Positions 13,701-24,945 of a DNA stretch of 64,000 nt are shown here, piece by piece. Origin of the DNA: Gnetum montanum (lineage: Eukaryota; Streptophyta; Gnetopsida; Gnetales; Gnetaceae). How positions within the stretch are numbered: the first letter of the stretch is position 1; the number at the start of each line of letters is the position of its first letter. Made by a program: the position numbers and the translations under genes. The notes under the pieces were generated by a model. The model was not told the origin of the DNA, made no database searches, and saw only the letters and a program-made list of their open reading frames with translations. The stretch is from assembly GCA_015680685.1 (NCBI GenBank), contig MNCI01014774.1:1039263-1103262 (forward strand). Direction: 5' to 3'.

Positions 13701-16700
13701 CCATCTGTGAGATGGCTAAGAACCAAGCTACAATGATGGACATCAATAACTAAAGAGAAGCTTTGTTCAGTTTGCATTAACATCATACTTTCATATTACC
13801 TACCAGCTTATTTCAGAAGACATGATAGTAAATAATAGCATACTGATGCCTGAGTAAAAAGGAATCTTGTAAATAGGCTAACTAAGACAAGATACCCATC
13901 AATGTTTGAGCATTAGCCATTTCCTATAAAAAAGGATGTTGGAAGATATAATCCACTTTATTATTACATGATTACAAAGTACGTTGTTACAGAACCTAGA
14001 TTGCATTCACCCCGAGGTCATATAAAAACTTGGTAAGGACATGTGTACACACAAAGACATGATTAAAAGGGTGAAGGATGCTTAAATATGAGACAACTAC
14101 ATTGAAAGAAAAGTTTAGAATTTTACCAAAAAGCTTAATAGAAGAGTTGATGAAAGAAGCTCCCCACCTGTATCAGTTATTACCTGCAAGGAAAACCAAC
14201 AATATTCAAAATGATCATTAAAATATGTGTGCAGCATGAAGGATGTAGCATTGCAGAGGTACACATTATAATCTTGAATAAAAAGAAATTTAAAAAAATT
14301 TCATGAGTGGACATAAGGCAAATAAATTCTGGATCTGAGGATCATCCAAAGTATCCTGAACATACACCATATAATATCAGCGAAGAATATACCTAAAATG
14401 TCAGTTTTTTAGCTTGAAATCAATGGCATGCAACTGTTATTGTTAAAAACAAAAAATCATTTACAATGTCTCAGAAATGTACAGTGGGTGGCACTAAATC
14501 CAAATAACTTAGTTTTGTAAAAATTGCAATGTCAAGGCAACTTATATTGTAAAAACTTCATTTAGCTCCAGTGAAGTAGAAAGCAGATGTCATCTTTTAA
14601 TAAAAATACATTAACCCTGTTAGAGATGACGGCAGCAAGTGCTACCCTCCAAAGATATATTTCACATATGAAACTAGGCACAAGGGCAAAATGCTAAAAC
14701 CCATACTTGGTAGTATAAAACTTGTTCAGCATAAAGGATCAAGATATGGTACCGTGGCTGAGAAGATTCCAACCGCCTCAGAGATCCCCAACAGAATAAT
14801 CAGCAAAATTAGAGAAATGAGACCTATACATGTTCACCGAGTTCATAAAAATACATCAATAACGTTATGAAAGTGCTTTGCTTATGACAAAATGATTACT
14901 TCCATGTTTAAAATAAAAGGAAAAAACGTGTAAAATGCACCTTATAACTTTTAAATTGTGACATTTTCTACTTGTCTGTAATTTTTGATAATACGGAAAG
15001 TAAATTAGCAAGACTATGGTGGTTGGCATTAACAAGGCTAAAAAATGAACCTGATATATTGAATAGGACACTGCCCTAAGTACCCTGCAATAGTGAATTA
15101 TCATCTTTATTATACCAATCTACATATAGCAACTGAATAGAAATCAGTTGGCATCATAAAGATGGTAATTCAATTTATCATCATTATCATCATCCTAGCC
15201 TTGTTCCAACAAACAATTTTTTTATATTTAATCAAACTATATATTTATAATATGAAGCCTTCATCATGTTAGTACAAATGAAGTGGTAATTTAAATAGCA
15301 AATTCAAATGCTTATCAACCACAATAAACAGCTAATTCAAAGCATATAGAGGTACAGTATAACCATCAATAATCATTCCTTTTTGGAGCAGAAATACCTA
15401 CAAAGTACATAGTACCTACTCGATACATAAGCATCATCACCCAAATGCACAATGCTCAGCTTGCCAAGGCAAGGTTATGGGAAAGTCGGTAGATGAACGA
15501 AAGCCTAACCTCTTTCGAGTGTCTACACCCAAGCTGGAACCCAGGTTTTACAACTTGATAAACAAGCACCTTACCATCACTCCAAGTGGTGGTCCTTCCT
15601 TAAGAACTCTTATTTTAGGGATTTTTCAAGATGGTTGTGTGACTGGTTCGATTTGATCTATATTAATAGCACAGAAGACTAGTCTTTTATCATCTTGCCT
15701 CTTTGGGTGTTAAAAAGTTGTGAAACTGGGAATTCAAAAAAACAAAATTGAATACATCCTAGCATCATTATTCTACAGAAAAAGCTCAACAGTTTTGGGA
15801 TGCCTTTTCAGGTTTTCATACTTACAACTACTCCTGAAAAGTCTCCCCAAAACTAAGCCCTTAACCACCCATACATATTAAAATCCCAAATACTCATCTT
15901 TGTACTCCAAATCAAAATTTTATAGAGAAGAACTTTTTTTTACCCGCTGAAATATTGCTTTAAAACATGCACATCTGGAGCTTACATAACTGTTTATACT
16001 GTAGAACTTCTAGCAGTTTTTATTTTGCCTCTTGTTCCCTTTTACCATAATTTTTTGGAAACTTAACTGTGTTGGTCAGTGACGCATAATTCGTTTGGTT
16101 AAAAAATGTGGTTTTCTGGTCTACAAGTGAAATAATAAATAGTCCACTGACACAAGGGCGATATAAGTTCAGAGACTATAAAGTTGCTCACTCATTATCA
16201 AATCCTTTGCTCACCTTTTAAAAGTTAATCATATTTATGGGTAAAAGCGCCAAGATAATGAATTGGTTATCGTGTTTGAAGCATAAAGACTGTGCAAATT
16301 GCCCTAAAGAGTACACAGATGCCGAGTATAAAAGGCCTCCTGGCAATCGATCTCAAACTACATTTTACTGACAGATATCCGTAAGCTCTAAAATATGAAA
16401 GGATAATAAAGGTATGGTTAAAAGCGAGAACCATTGCAACGATAATATTTTCTGGATTTGTCCCCAAGAACAGCTCCAGGGATCGTTTTTCCAGGCAACA
16501 CAAATCCGGCAATGGCAAGATACGTGAAATAGACAACGATGATTCCAGCCTGCACACATTTTCGAACACTTCAGCTTGCGGAGATCTTGCACATAATGAT
16601 CATCAAATGTAAATGCCGGAAGTAGAAATCAAACGTTACCGCTTTCCAGGAAGGATAGGAAAGAACGCCAGAACTTCTCAGTGGAGAAATAATAGAGTTG

Positions 16701-16723
16701 ACGATGGATAAGCCTTGCTCCAT
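4787..16723 (-). CDS. FK: Delta(14)-sterol reductase (FACKEL/ERG24 family), 13 exons, apparently intact
   Basis: C-14 sterol reductase reduces the delta-14 double bond left after CYP51 demethylation, in ER-membrane sterol and brassinosteroid-precursor synthesis. Coding exons, in transcript order: 16723-16640, 16549-16432, 14823-14753, 14183-14127, 13353-13262, 10003-9956, 9485-9362, 9243-9197, 6431-6350, 5769-5693, 5543-5424, 5113-5039 and 4940-4787. They total 1149 nt, giving 382 residues plus TAG, with all GT-AG junctions in phase. The plant enzyme is about 370 residues. The two ERG4/ERG24 signatures are visible: GNFIHDWWFGIQLNPE (about residues 135-150) and LIWRERRDEAKCRVKY (347-362). Also typical are GFMLVFGDLVWIPFTFS, FRGANKQKH and the C-terminal PWRILPYVY. 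Many hydrophobic stretches fit a multi-pass membrane protein. The start is the first ATG in exon 1; a 5' UTR intron cannot be excluded. Intron 2 uses a weak donor (GTTCTC). Function is inferred by family resemblance recalled without a search. Confidence 0.95.
7377..7548 (+). mobile_element. RTE-type LINE 3' end fragment in intron 8
   Basis: The translation KPKKTWKNDLKK followed by LALHKGK matches the C-terminal tail of plant RTE-clade reverse transcriptases. It is followed by the usual 3' end (CCCCATTTTGGTGGGACAAG, then a GCTAAGATAATGATAAAATGATGATGATT tail described by position 7521-7548). It is 5'-truncated and antisense to the host gene. Confidence 0.75.
7640..8222 (+). mobile_element. RTE-type LINE fragment in intron 8 with internal duplication
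   Basis: A 3' piece of an RTE-clade LINE. HLRWFGHV is encoded twice (near 7847 and 7975), then RPKRHGKN and a tail-like reading of LALHRGKW. The 3' end carries CAACCCCATTTCG, GAGGCTAAGAGG and an ATG/GAT repeat tail ending near 8222. Frames are broken, so it is inactive. It is about 80% of the visible TE load of the 2.8-kb intron 8 of the sterol reductase gene. Confidence 0.8.
7777..8032. repeat. Perfect 128-bp tandem duplication
   Basis: Bases 7777-7904 and 7905-8032 read identically, base for base by eye, inside the RTE fragment. The identity implies the duplication is much younger than the decayed LINE, or an assembly artefact. Confidence 0.9.
10058..10108. repeat. GA/GAAA purine microsatellite
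   Basis: A run of GAGAGA units passes into GAAAA units on the plus strand, in intron 5 just upstream of exon 6. Confidence 0.9.
11041..11330 (-). mobile_element. GC-rich poly(A) retroinsertion with 13-bp target duplication in intron 5
   Basis: The sequence GTTGCTAACAGTT occurs at 11030-11042 and again at 11330-11342, exactly 300 bp apart. It flanks an insert that starts on the plus strand with a T-run of about 17 and is much more GC-rich than its surroundings. Read on the minus strand this is an insert of about 285 bp ending in poly(A), the signature of LINE-mediated integration. I see no clean pol III A/B boxes and no LINE protein, so it could be a SINE, a 5'-truncated L1 or a retrocopied transcript. 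Confidence 0.8.
15178..15212 (-). mobile_element. RTE/SINE-type 3' tail in intron 2
   Basis: On the minus strand it reads as GGAACAAGGCTAGGATGATG followed by ATA/ATG triplets, the same 3' end as the RTE fragments in intron 8. Only the tail is recognisable. Confidence 0.5.
15480..15595 (-). mobile_element. tRNA-derived SINE-like repeat in intron 2
   Basis: On the minus strand it begins GGACCACCACTTGGAG. It has an A-box-like TGGTAAGGTGCTTG and a B-box-like GGGTTCCAGCTTGG, then GAGGTTAGGCTTTCGTTCAT. A second, diverged copy lies at 45585-45682 on the same strand, which supports a dispersed repeat. The 3' end is not defined. Confidence 0.6.
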
Positions 16724-17273
16724 CCTTGCTCTTTCAGAGCTTCTTGATCCAGCCTGATGCCGCTTCTGTGTTATTTTCTGAAACTAAGCAGCATCCTGCA
16801 AATTTTGTTTTTTTTTTTCAGTTAATAACTAATTTATTCAATAAGGAAGATCGAATCCTTCGCAATTTCACATTGGACAGCACAAAACAAACAAACGAAC
16901 AAACACGCACACAAAAACCAACGCACATCCAAAACTCTTGCTTCAAATCGATCAAGAAATGACGATGAAATTTTGAATTACTCAAGAAATAGCATAAAAT
17001 AGAACTGCAAACCTTCTCTATGAGTCTACCGCCCAGTGGAAAACCGGCTGGTTACTTCATCGTTAAAAACTACTAGAAGCTCCTCTGGAAATCTTTTAAC
17101 TTAACAAAACCTAACGATCAAATGGGTACAGGAACCAATGAAGAAATCATGCACTGCAAAAGCATCAACAAAAGAAAGAAAAAGCTTCCTGTTTTACCCA
17201 TGGGACCATTTCTTCTCTACTGAGTACTAACCATGCTTGATCTAGTGTTGTTTGTGGAGACATAATCAAAGGA

Positions 17274-17283
17274 ATTTTATATA
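17274..17283 (-). promoter_or_regulatory. Candidate TATA box for the sterol reductase gene
   Basis: The minus strand reads TATATAAAAT here, about 550 bp upstream of the start codon. Use would imply a long or spliced 5' leader. Otherwise 16724-17520 shows no gene. Confidence 0.3.
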
Positions 17284-17559
17284 TTAGCTGTTAAAACCAT
17301 AGTCACTTCAGTCAGGGTACGACAATGAAAAAGTTACTTCAGAGTTATTCATTGCATCCTTAAAGATTCATTATCTTGTAAAGTTCTCCGTATAAAACTA
17401 AAGCTGACATTTTTCACTTACATTTTGAAACGAGTTTTATAATTAAGAAGAAGCCCAGTAGCTTGTAAAATGTTATAGCTTCACAATTTTGATGTTTTAA
17501 TGCTGAAGAATCATAGAAAATTTATTCTTTTTTAAAAAAGGAAGTTCATTAAAGAAGAG

Positions 17560-18094
17560 CAAGATAGAATGATTTGTGACCTCTACTCAAATCCAACGAG
17601 CTTTTGGAATTTATTCCAAGACAACAACATGGTTGGGGTTTTTCTTTATCTATTATTCAAACTTTCTTCAATGACCTTTTAATCAAGAGGCTTCCTTAAC
17701 ATTGCAAGATAACTCTAGTGTTCTTGAGTTATCCCTTGATGACATTTCTATAGGAATTCAAAGATTATCTTATGGGAAAGGTTCTAAATGTTATTGGATT
17801 ATATGTAGAGCTTTTTAAATTGGGTGGTCCATTGGTGTGGAAAGCAACTTACAGTTTTCTTAATAAAGGGCTTCACTATGGTTTGGATTGCTCTTAGTGT
17901 TCTAGTCGAGAAGTCTTGCTTTTCAAAAAATGAGATAAGACAAATCGTAATAATTATTGATTAATTGCAATCAATTTGATTTTCACTAAGCTTTTGGCCA
18001 CTATGTTGGAGAATAAAATTAAATAATGGGTAGAAATGCAAGGTTTTCATGCTTAATCACAAGCATCAGGAGGAATCAGTCTATTATAGACCAT
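17560..18094 (+). pseudogene. L1-type LINE reverse transcriptase remnant
   Basis: Across shifting frames the plus strand encodes an echo of the N-terminal part of a plant L1-type RT: a DISIGIQRLSYGKG segment (near 17740), then KLGGPLVWKATYSFLNKG-like residues (near 17815), NLIFTKLLATMLENKI (near 17970) and the start of the GF-x-H-x-T-x-DH box near 18040. Frames are broken by stops and small indels. It is cut at 18094/18095 by the LTR that begins there. Confidence 0.65.
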
Positions 18095-18765
18095 TGATGG
18101 GACGAGATATCGCATGGGCTGCGATATCGCGTATGCAATATCGCGTCTTCCCCTGCGATATCGCGTATGAGATATTGCAATGCGTCGTCAAATCTATAAA
18201 TAAGAGGCGGCTCTCCCTTGTTTCTCATCTAGATCTAGACCCTTAGCGAAACTCTGACAGTTTTACCTCTCTAGAGATAGAATATTTTCCATGTGCCCAC
18301 AGTAGGAGCTCCAAAGTGAACGGATCTTTATTCGAGCAAATATTGTACCTGAACACAAGTTTGTGTACNNNNNNNNNNNNNNNNNNNNNNNNNNNNNNNN
18401 NNNNNNNNNNNNNNNNNNNNNNNNNNNNNNNNNNNNNNNNNNNNNNNNNNNNNNNNNNNNNNNNNNNNNNNNNCTGATGCTAGGTTAATTAAGGCTTAGT
18501 TAGTTAGTTAAAGTTAGTTAATTAGTCTCTTCACCTTCACCTCGTCAGCATAGGAGATAAAACAAAAAAGCTATAAAAATCACATACCTCAAACTTACTT
18601 AACCATACACCGTGACAAATACAAGTAAGTCTGGGAAGACAACGAATGATTAACCTTAAGTGTTCCATAAGACGTGTAGGCACTTAGTCTACGGAGTTCG
18701 ACCGGATCGTGCGTGTAACGCTCGTATTCATATGGTTGAGTGTAGGGGTACCTCGCCACTCATCA
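18095..18765 (+). repeat. LTR, GATATC-palindrome subfamily (5' LTR of the gag-protease part)
   Basis: It starts TGATGG and ends ACTCATCA. U3 has about five GATATC-centred palindromes (18108-18175), then TATAAATAAGAGG at about 18196. The U5 end, TACCTCGCCACTCATCA, is common to the whole family. It contains a 105-base assembly gap. Confidence 0.85.
18369..18473. other. Assembly gap (105 N)
   Basis: A run of N inside the LTR. A single N also occurs at 36125. Confidence 1.
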
Positions 18766-18766
18766 T

Positions 18767-18784
18767 TGGTGCCGTTGCCAGGCA
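18767..18784 (+). promoter_or_regulatory. Primer-binding site, tRNA-Asp type, decayed
   Basis: TGGTGCCGTTGCCAGGCA lies one base after the LTR and differs slightly from the canonical TGGCGCCGTTGCCGGGGA, complementary to the 3' end of plant tRNA-Asp. That is the primer used by Athila elements. Confidence 0.75.
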
Positions 18785-18910
18785 CTAAGTGTTTGTGCGC
18801 TAGGTAGAACATAGGAAATTATCCACATCGTTGGGAGCTTAAACGAACCCTTAGGGTTAATTAAACAAAAAATTATACAACGATTAATCAGCACACCGAG
18901 TGAAATAACA

Positions 18911-21900
18911 ATGTCTTCTTCTTCGAACAAAAGCACTTCACCACCTAGGGATCATACAAGAAACAGTTAGCAGTCTAAAACACATAACCAAAATCCGCCA
19001 GTTCCTCAACAGCATCGAGTGGTATATACTCATCCCGATGAGTATATACCCAATTTTACTTTTATCCTCCATTAGGATGAACAACTGTGTTGGTGTGACT
19101 TGCAAGGTAACATAGTGTTACCTCCAAATCGTGCAATCCCCAACATGCTTCTTCGTGCTCTTGCACAGATAGGCATGACGTAGCTATACGCTGAATATGT
19201 TGTAGAAGATTTTGACACAAGGGATTACCATCCCACAGCAGCACAACGTTTGAGGGACTCGAGGCAGGAGAGCTACCATACATTGTTGAAGGGCAAAGGG
19301 GTCCCGCACGTCCTAAGTGAAATTGGAGATGGTGAACCACTTATAACAGGTTCTCTATTAAATGATGTTTCCCCTCCTAACGATAGTGAGGAGGTGGGGT
19401 ATCAGAACCTACGCTCCACGATACACAACCCTGGTTCTAATCACCATGAACACCAACTATTCATTGAGGGAACAAAAACACATGACAAGGACGGGCATTT
19501 AGATTGTCATCATGATCAGGGCTGTAGCCACAGAAGAGAAGGTAAGAAACATCGTCATGGTGATGGTTCTCCTTCTTCTTCCCCTTTATCACATCATTCA
19601 CCCCCTCCTTCCACATCAGGGCGCAGTCATAGAGAGCATAATGGTGAGGATAAGGGTGAGCAAAATGAGAGACCTCGACAAGAGAGTTGAGAGAGAGGAC
19701 GAGGGCAGTCAAGAGAATCAAGGCAAGAATGAAGGGAAAGTAGGGAACAACGTAGGCATCATAGACGTCATGAAAGAGATGATCATGACGAACCCCTACT
19801 TACCACCCGAAGTATGTTAGATATCACAGAGGCAGTTAGAATACCCACAAGGCATCAAAAAGATGCTCGGATCAAGAGATTGGATATGAATAACATCCCA
19901 TGATTTGAAGGGGGATATAATGCTGATCCGCAATATCATTTATAGGCATTCCATGATGTCTGCGCCTTGCAAAATATTGAAAATGAGTGGCAGAAACTAA
20001 AGTTGTTTCCTAGGACACTCATAAAGGAAGCAGAGAGTTGGTACCGATCCTTAGAGTCGGAAACCATTAGGAGGTGGAGTACGATGTTAGAGTTGTTCAA
20101 CGATAAATATCAAACATACTCCAGAGTGTCCAATTTGCGTAAACAGATCCAAGGATGGAAACAAGGTAATCACGAACCCTTGGATGTTGCCATGGGCCGA
20201 TACTATGCATTGCTACATCATTGCCCGAGCCATGGCTACGCACAACGGGATCAACTTCGCCATCTCGTAGATGGGCTAAGGTATGAAACTAGGAGAACCC
20301 TTGGGACTTATGCCCAAGGGAGACTATCTAAACTTAGATCCCATGAAATTCATCGATTTTTGGAGAAAGTAGCCAAAGAAGAAGGGGAGCTACAGAAAAG
20401 AGAAAGTGCGGAAGAATATAACCATGATCCCTCCCTTCGAAATAAGGAAGTAAGATTCTGTGATGAAGAGGATGAGTCACCACTCGAAGATTTGGTGAAT
20501 AGAAAAACCTTGCTGCTCCAAAAGCTAACAACCGAAGTGTCGGCTAAGGTATATCAAATGTGGGATTCCTTAGACTCTAGATTCGAAACCGTTTTGAAAA
20601 TTGTAGAAGAGTCTAAGGAGGAACAACGTAGTGACCAAGACAAGAAAAAGTGGAGAGATTCAGGCCATGCACGTGACAAGGGTAAAGGAAAAATGAATAG
20701 CGTCGATGAGGTTGTGGATTCAGATATAGACAATGATGGTGGATGTGAGATTTGCCAATATGACCATCCTAAGGGATGTTGTCCAATCATCTCACATCTA
20801 CAAGAGTCTGGGGTGTATGCACTCAACTCGAGACTTAACAGACGGCAAGCACCCTGGAGGTTACCTTATCCCCAAGGTAACCCAAGACAGTTCCACCAAC
20901 CATTAATGTACTATCTAAGTGGAACTCCACCACAACCCATCGGGCAACACTAGTAGTGGCAACACCCACAGTCATGGGGTATGCCACTGCCTAGACAATA
21001 ATACCCTTACCGGCAACCCGACTCATATGGCTACTATGTGCAGTAGTCGGTTTCTCCAAGTGACTCCATGGGTCACACAACTCCACAACGTCACTACCAA
21101 GTTCGGGAGTATTTTAGAAGGAGTCCTTCTCCTTTGGGAGACATACCACAGACATACCATCCTCCAAATCCATCCGCCTCTCTCGCACCATTAGTTCCAC
21201 TACCACCTGCTCCAACAATGCAAGGGGAACTCCCCACTCAACCGTAGCAACGTAATGCTACGAGAGCTATAAACCTTTAACTTGCTGCTGGTTCTAGCAA
21301 TAGCAAGAAGAGAAAACCTTTCTTCAGAACCAAAAGCCCAGACAAGCTCTCACAACCACAAGCAGTTGAGAATGTGAACACTCCTCCAACATACAAGGCT
21401 TCGGAGCTCCCTTCAGTCCAACAACAGAGCTCAACACATATGGTTATGTTAACACATATCGTAACTAATTGGATTAAGATAGGCCACCTTCCCAGGAAAC
21501 TTTCTGACCCTGGAAGTCCCTAAATCTACCTCCAAGTCGCTGCTGGGAATGAACCTCATAAGGCTCTTCTTGACTCAGGCTCCAGAGTCAACTTAATCTC
21601 ATAAGAATTGTATAAAACCTAGAACTTGCCTCCACTCAAGAAGAGTAATATTCTCTTAGAGCTGGTTGACTAGTCCATCACTATTCCTTTGGGATAGGTT
21701 GAGGACATTGTTACCACCATGGGTGGTTGGTCATACCTAGCTGATTTCTTGGTGATCAAAATAAACAATGACATAAGGGATTTCCCAATAATAATGGGAA
21801 GGGCATGGCTAAGTACAATAGATGCATGCCTAGGGATTCGTGATCTTTCCTTGTAAATATCTAAGATAAATATTTATGGAAAGGTCGAGAAGAAGAAAGT

Positions 21901-22279
21901 TCCATGCATCACATACAGTGACTCAGAGGGTGATGACATGGGAGAATGTTTAGCATCTCCTACATGTAACTGGTATGCCCTAGGAACTCTGAGACAAAGG
22001 TGCCTATATGTAGCAACCACACAACAAGTGGACACCCCATGGTTGATAGCTAATCAAAAGAGCAACCAACCAACATGCATGGAACGAATTGGGGGAATAA
22101 CTCATGCCAATAATGAAGGCATAGATACATTGGAATATGAGCGTCGCCGACTTCCACCCCTTAATCTAAGAACATCAGTTGGGAGAAGTTGGACACTTCT
22201 AAGAAACTCAAATAGGCGTTTATTATTTTGGATCTCTTCCTTTCCATTCAGTCATGGGGGAGATGGCCACCTATGCTAA
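18911..22279 (+). pseudogene. gag-protease pseudogene (Athila-like)
   Basis: Collinear with the intact 1114-residue protein of element 4: MSSSS start, a charged His/Ser-rich segment, the gag core (KLFPRTLIKEAESWYRSLE, near 19996), a CX2CX3HX4C zinc knuckle (near 20740), and an aspartic protease with DSG at 21572-21580 followed by an LGRAWLS-like segment (MGRAWLST, near 21795). It ends at HGGDGHLC. The gag core remains open for 328 residues (19967-20953), but about a dozen stops occur elsewhere. Many are TAG where element 4 has CAG, consistent with loss of methylated cytosines. Not functional. Confidence 0.9.
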
Positions 22280-22561
22280 TCATTTGAGGCCCTCAGTTCT
22301 TTTAAGTTTTTGTTTTACACGTTTTTGTTTTACACATTTTTGTTTTACAAATTTCTTTAACTTTTCTTATTTTTGTTTTACAACATCATTTATACCTTTT
22401 TCATTTCTTTGGGTGTGTGTTATCCATCTTGTAAGTTTGTCACCCAATAAGTGTTCTTAATGATGGTATGAACTATTTTTCTATTGGTTGCTAGTGTTTG
22501 ATTTTTACCTTTAAGTTATGGTCATTAGGGTACTTAGGAGAAACTTATCCTAAGTTTTTAC

Positions 22562-22661
22562 CTGGTTGTAGGGAGGCTACGTCGACGGGCCCGCGTCAAC
22601 GCAGCTGCATATACGCAGCCCAGTCGATGCATTAACTTAATGACACTTCATCACCCCCCTA
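22562..22661 (-). repeat. Inverted scrap of LTR (second subtype) with polypurine tract
   Basis: Read on the minus strand it is GGGGGTGATGAAGTGT, then the palindrome cluster (GTATATGC, GGGCCC, CGTCGACG) seen at the start of the LTR at 29735, up to the AGCCTCCCT box. It is therefore a polypurine tract plus the first ~90 bp of an LTR, inverted relative to its neighbours, marking a rearrangement breakpoint between the gag-protease and pol parts. Confidence 0.8.
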
Positions 22662-22664
22662 ATT

Positions 22665-24721
22665 GATGTATTCCAAGGAATCACCCACCAACCAAGTACT
22701 GTCAAAGATGTGCGATCATTCCTTGGACACATTGGTTACTACCGGTGTTTCATTGAGTGCTTCTCGGAGATCACCCGACCGTTGGTAGAACTTACAAAGA
22801 AGGACGCTTTGTTGATCTGGACCAAGGAATGTGAGTCTGCATTCCAAGAGCTGAAATAGAAACTCGTAGAAGCTTCGGTTCTACGGGCACCTGATTGGTC
22901 TAGACCCTTTCACATTATGATAGATGCCTCCAACTATGCCTTGGGAGCCATGCTTACATAGTGTGACGATCAGAAACGTCTGTATTATATCCACTGTGTA
23001 AGCCGTAGCATTGTGGATGCTCAATTGAATTATACCACCACCGAGAAGGAATTGATGGTGGTGGTGTTTGCCTTGGATAAATTCTGGCACTATGCGCTCA
23101 GATACGAGATGTTTGTGCACACAGACTACAGTGATATCCGGTTCCTAATGAACAAACCAATGGTGAGCTCCTACATAATCCGGTGGCTGGTGATTCTTTA
23201 GGAGTTTGATCTTACCATGGTAGACAGAAAGGGGACTGAGAATGTGGTCGCTGACCACTTGTCTCGGTTACGATGGGATGACGCAGAAGAGGAGGAGCCC
23301 TTATCCAACCAGTTTCTAGATGAACTCCTCTTCATAGGCACCGTTGATCCTCAAGCACCCAAGGAATCCCCTTGGTTCAATTGCATCCTCACCTACCTTA
23401 CAACCCAAAAGCTACCAAAGGAGTGGAACCATCGGCAAAAATAGCAGTTTCTCCATAAGGCCAAGCATTTCATGGAAATCAATAGCCACCTCTACAAGGT
23501 GTGCATAGATGACTTGGTTTGATGGTGTGTTCTTGATGATGATACACTGCGCGTCCTCCAGGATGCTCATGAGGGCCTTTGTGGGGGCCACTATGCTAGA
23601 CGTTGAACGACCATTAAAATCCTGCTTGTAGGGTATTACTGGCCTACACTTTTTAGGGATGCACAATGGTTTGCCTACTTCTGTGAATGATGCCAAAGAG
23701 ATGGTGGGATGACGGCATGGTTGAAGGGACCTCAATAGTGGATCCAGCCACTGGAGCCCTTCGACATTTGGGGTATCGACTTCATGGGGCCCATCACCCC
23801 CTTGTCAAACAGAAAGGCATACATCATCGTGGCTGTGGACTATTGGACAAAGTGGGCAGAAGCGGCAGTTGTCATCGACTGTTCTTCCAACACCATCGCA
23901 CGATTTGTCTAGCAACAAATCGTTACCAGGTTTGGAGTGTCACACGCTCTCATTTCTGACAATGGGACTCACTTCACGGGTGTCACTTTTTGGAAACTCA
24001 TGCAATTCTTAGGGGTAACACATAAATTCACAACACCCTATCACCCCAAGCTAATGGGCAGGTTGAAGTCACCAATAGGGAGATCACCAAGATCCTTACC
24101 TGAACCATTAACAAATATAGGAGGGATTGGAGTACCAAGCTCAACGATACCCTATGGGCCTATCGCTTCACTTGGAAACTTCCTGTAGGGTACTCTCCCT
24201 ATGAGTTAGTGTACGGAAAGTTGCCAACACTTCCAATCCAAGCAGAACTTTGGACACCATCCAAAACCAGTGACCTTAGCCTTGATCTACCGCTAGCACA
24301 ACGTGAACGATTAATCAATTTAAGTGTGCTAGATGAGAATCCATTAGTGGCCCTATTTTCCAATGAAACCCACAAGGCCTATAACAAGAAATGACATGAT
24401 CTTAGGATTCGAAAGGTCACATTTTGATGTGGAGACAAGGTATTGTATTGAAACCCCTCACATGTATCCCAACCGACAAAGTTTTAGATACTATGGGAGG
24501 GACCTTATATCGTCTCCAAAACCTTCCCATTCGGGGCCTTGCTCATCCACAAACCTAGGGATCCCACTAGAACACAATTAGTCAACCGCCAACAACTCAA
24601 ACCTTTCCGTGAGCTCCACACAGCCAGTGCCACCACCTCATCATCAGCCAATCATTCACGTTCCATTTTTTGTGTCTCCTCCTTTCCACCTAATCATGGG
24701 GTAGACCATCATCCTTGCTGA
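22665..24721 (+). pseudogene. Ty3/gypsy pol remnant: RT end, RNase H, integrase
   Basis: It starts inside the thumb/connection of RT (VRSFLGHIGYYRCF), so the YxDD palm is missing. RNase H follows (MIDASNYALGAML near 22920; TTTEKELMVVVFALDKFWH near 23035; DRKGTENVVADHLSRL near 23222). Integrase has the core Asp in GIDFMGPI (23778), the second Asp in SDNGTHF (23958), a PYHP box and WAYR. About eight stops or frame changes interrupt it. The gypsy order (RT before integrase) is clear. Its last residues (HGVDHHPC) resemble the last residues of the gag-protease ORFs of the other elements, so those appear to be deletion derivatives of such a polyprotein. Confidence 0.9.
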
Positions 24722-24726
24722 TCCAT

Positions 24727-24945
24727 TTCCCTACACCCCTCATCATTTTGTCATTTTTTGTTTTCCACTTTTTTGTTTTATGCTTTTTTGTTTAACACTT
24801 TTTTGTTTTCCACTTTTTTGTTTTACACTTTTTATTTTACACCTTTTTGTTTTACACTTTTTTGTTTTACACTTTTTGTTTTACACCTTTTTGTTTTACA
24901 CTTCTTTTTTTTTCCACTTTTTTATTTTACATTTTTTTTGTTGTT
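24727..24945 (+). repeat. Pyrimidine-rich tract of TTTTGTTTTACACTT-like units
   Basis: More than ten imperfect units of 13-16 bases directly follow the pol stop codon. Equivalent T-rich tracts follow the gag stop in the other elements (22300-22385, 34850-34970, 41830-41945, and 51560-51720 on the minus strand), so the tract is a family feature. Confidence 0.85.

Noticed and set aside
13529-13786. 85-codon minus-strand frame with Leu-rich and Gly-rich residues
   Set aside because: It falls in intron 4. No recognisable domain; the true exons on either side join in phase without it.
18108-18175. Regularly repeated GATATCGC units considered as a CRISPR-like array or satellite
   Set aside because: Units are short palindromes within LTR U3 sequences, without uniform spacers and in a plant nuclear context.
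18911-21250. Considered as a separate host gene encoding an RNA-binding protein
   Set aside because: Collinearity with element 4 Gag and the LTR/PBS immediately upstream show that it is retrotransposon gag.
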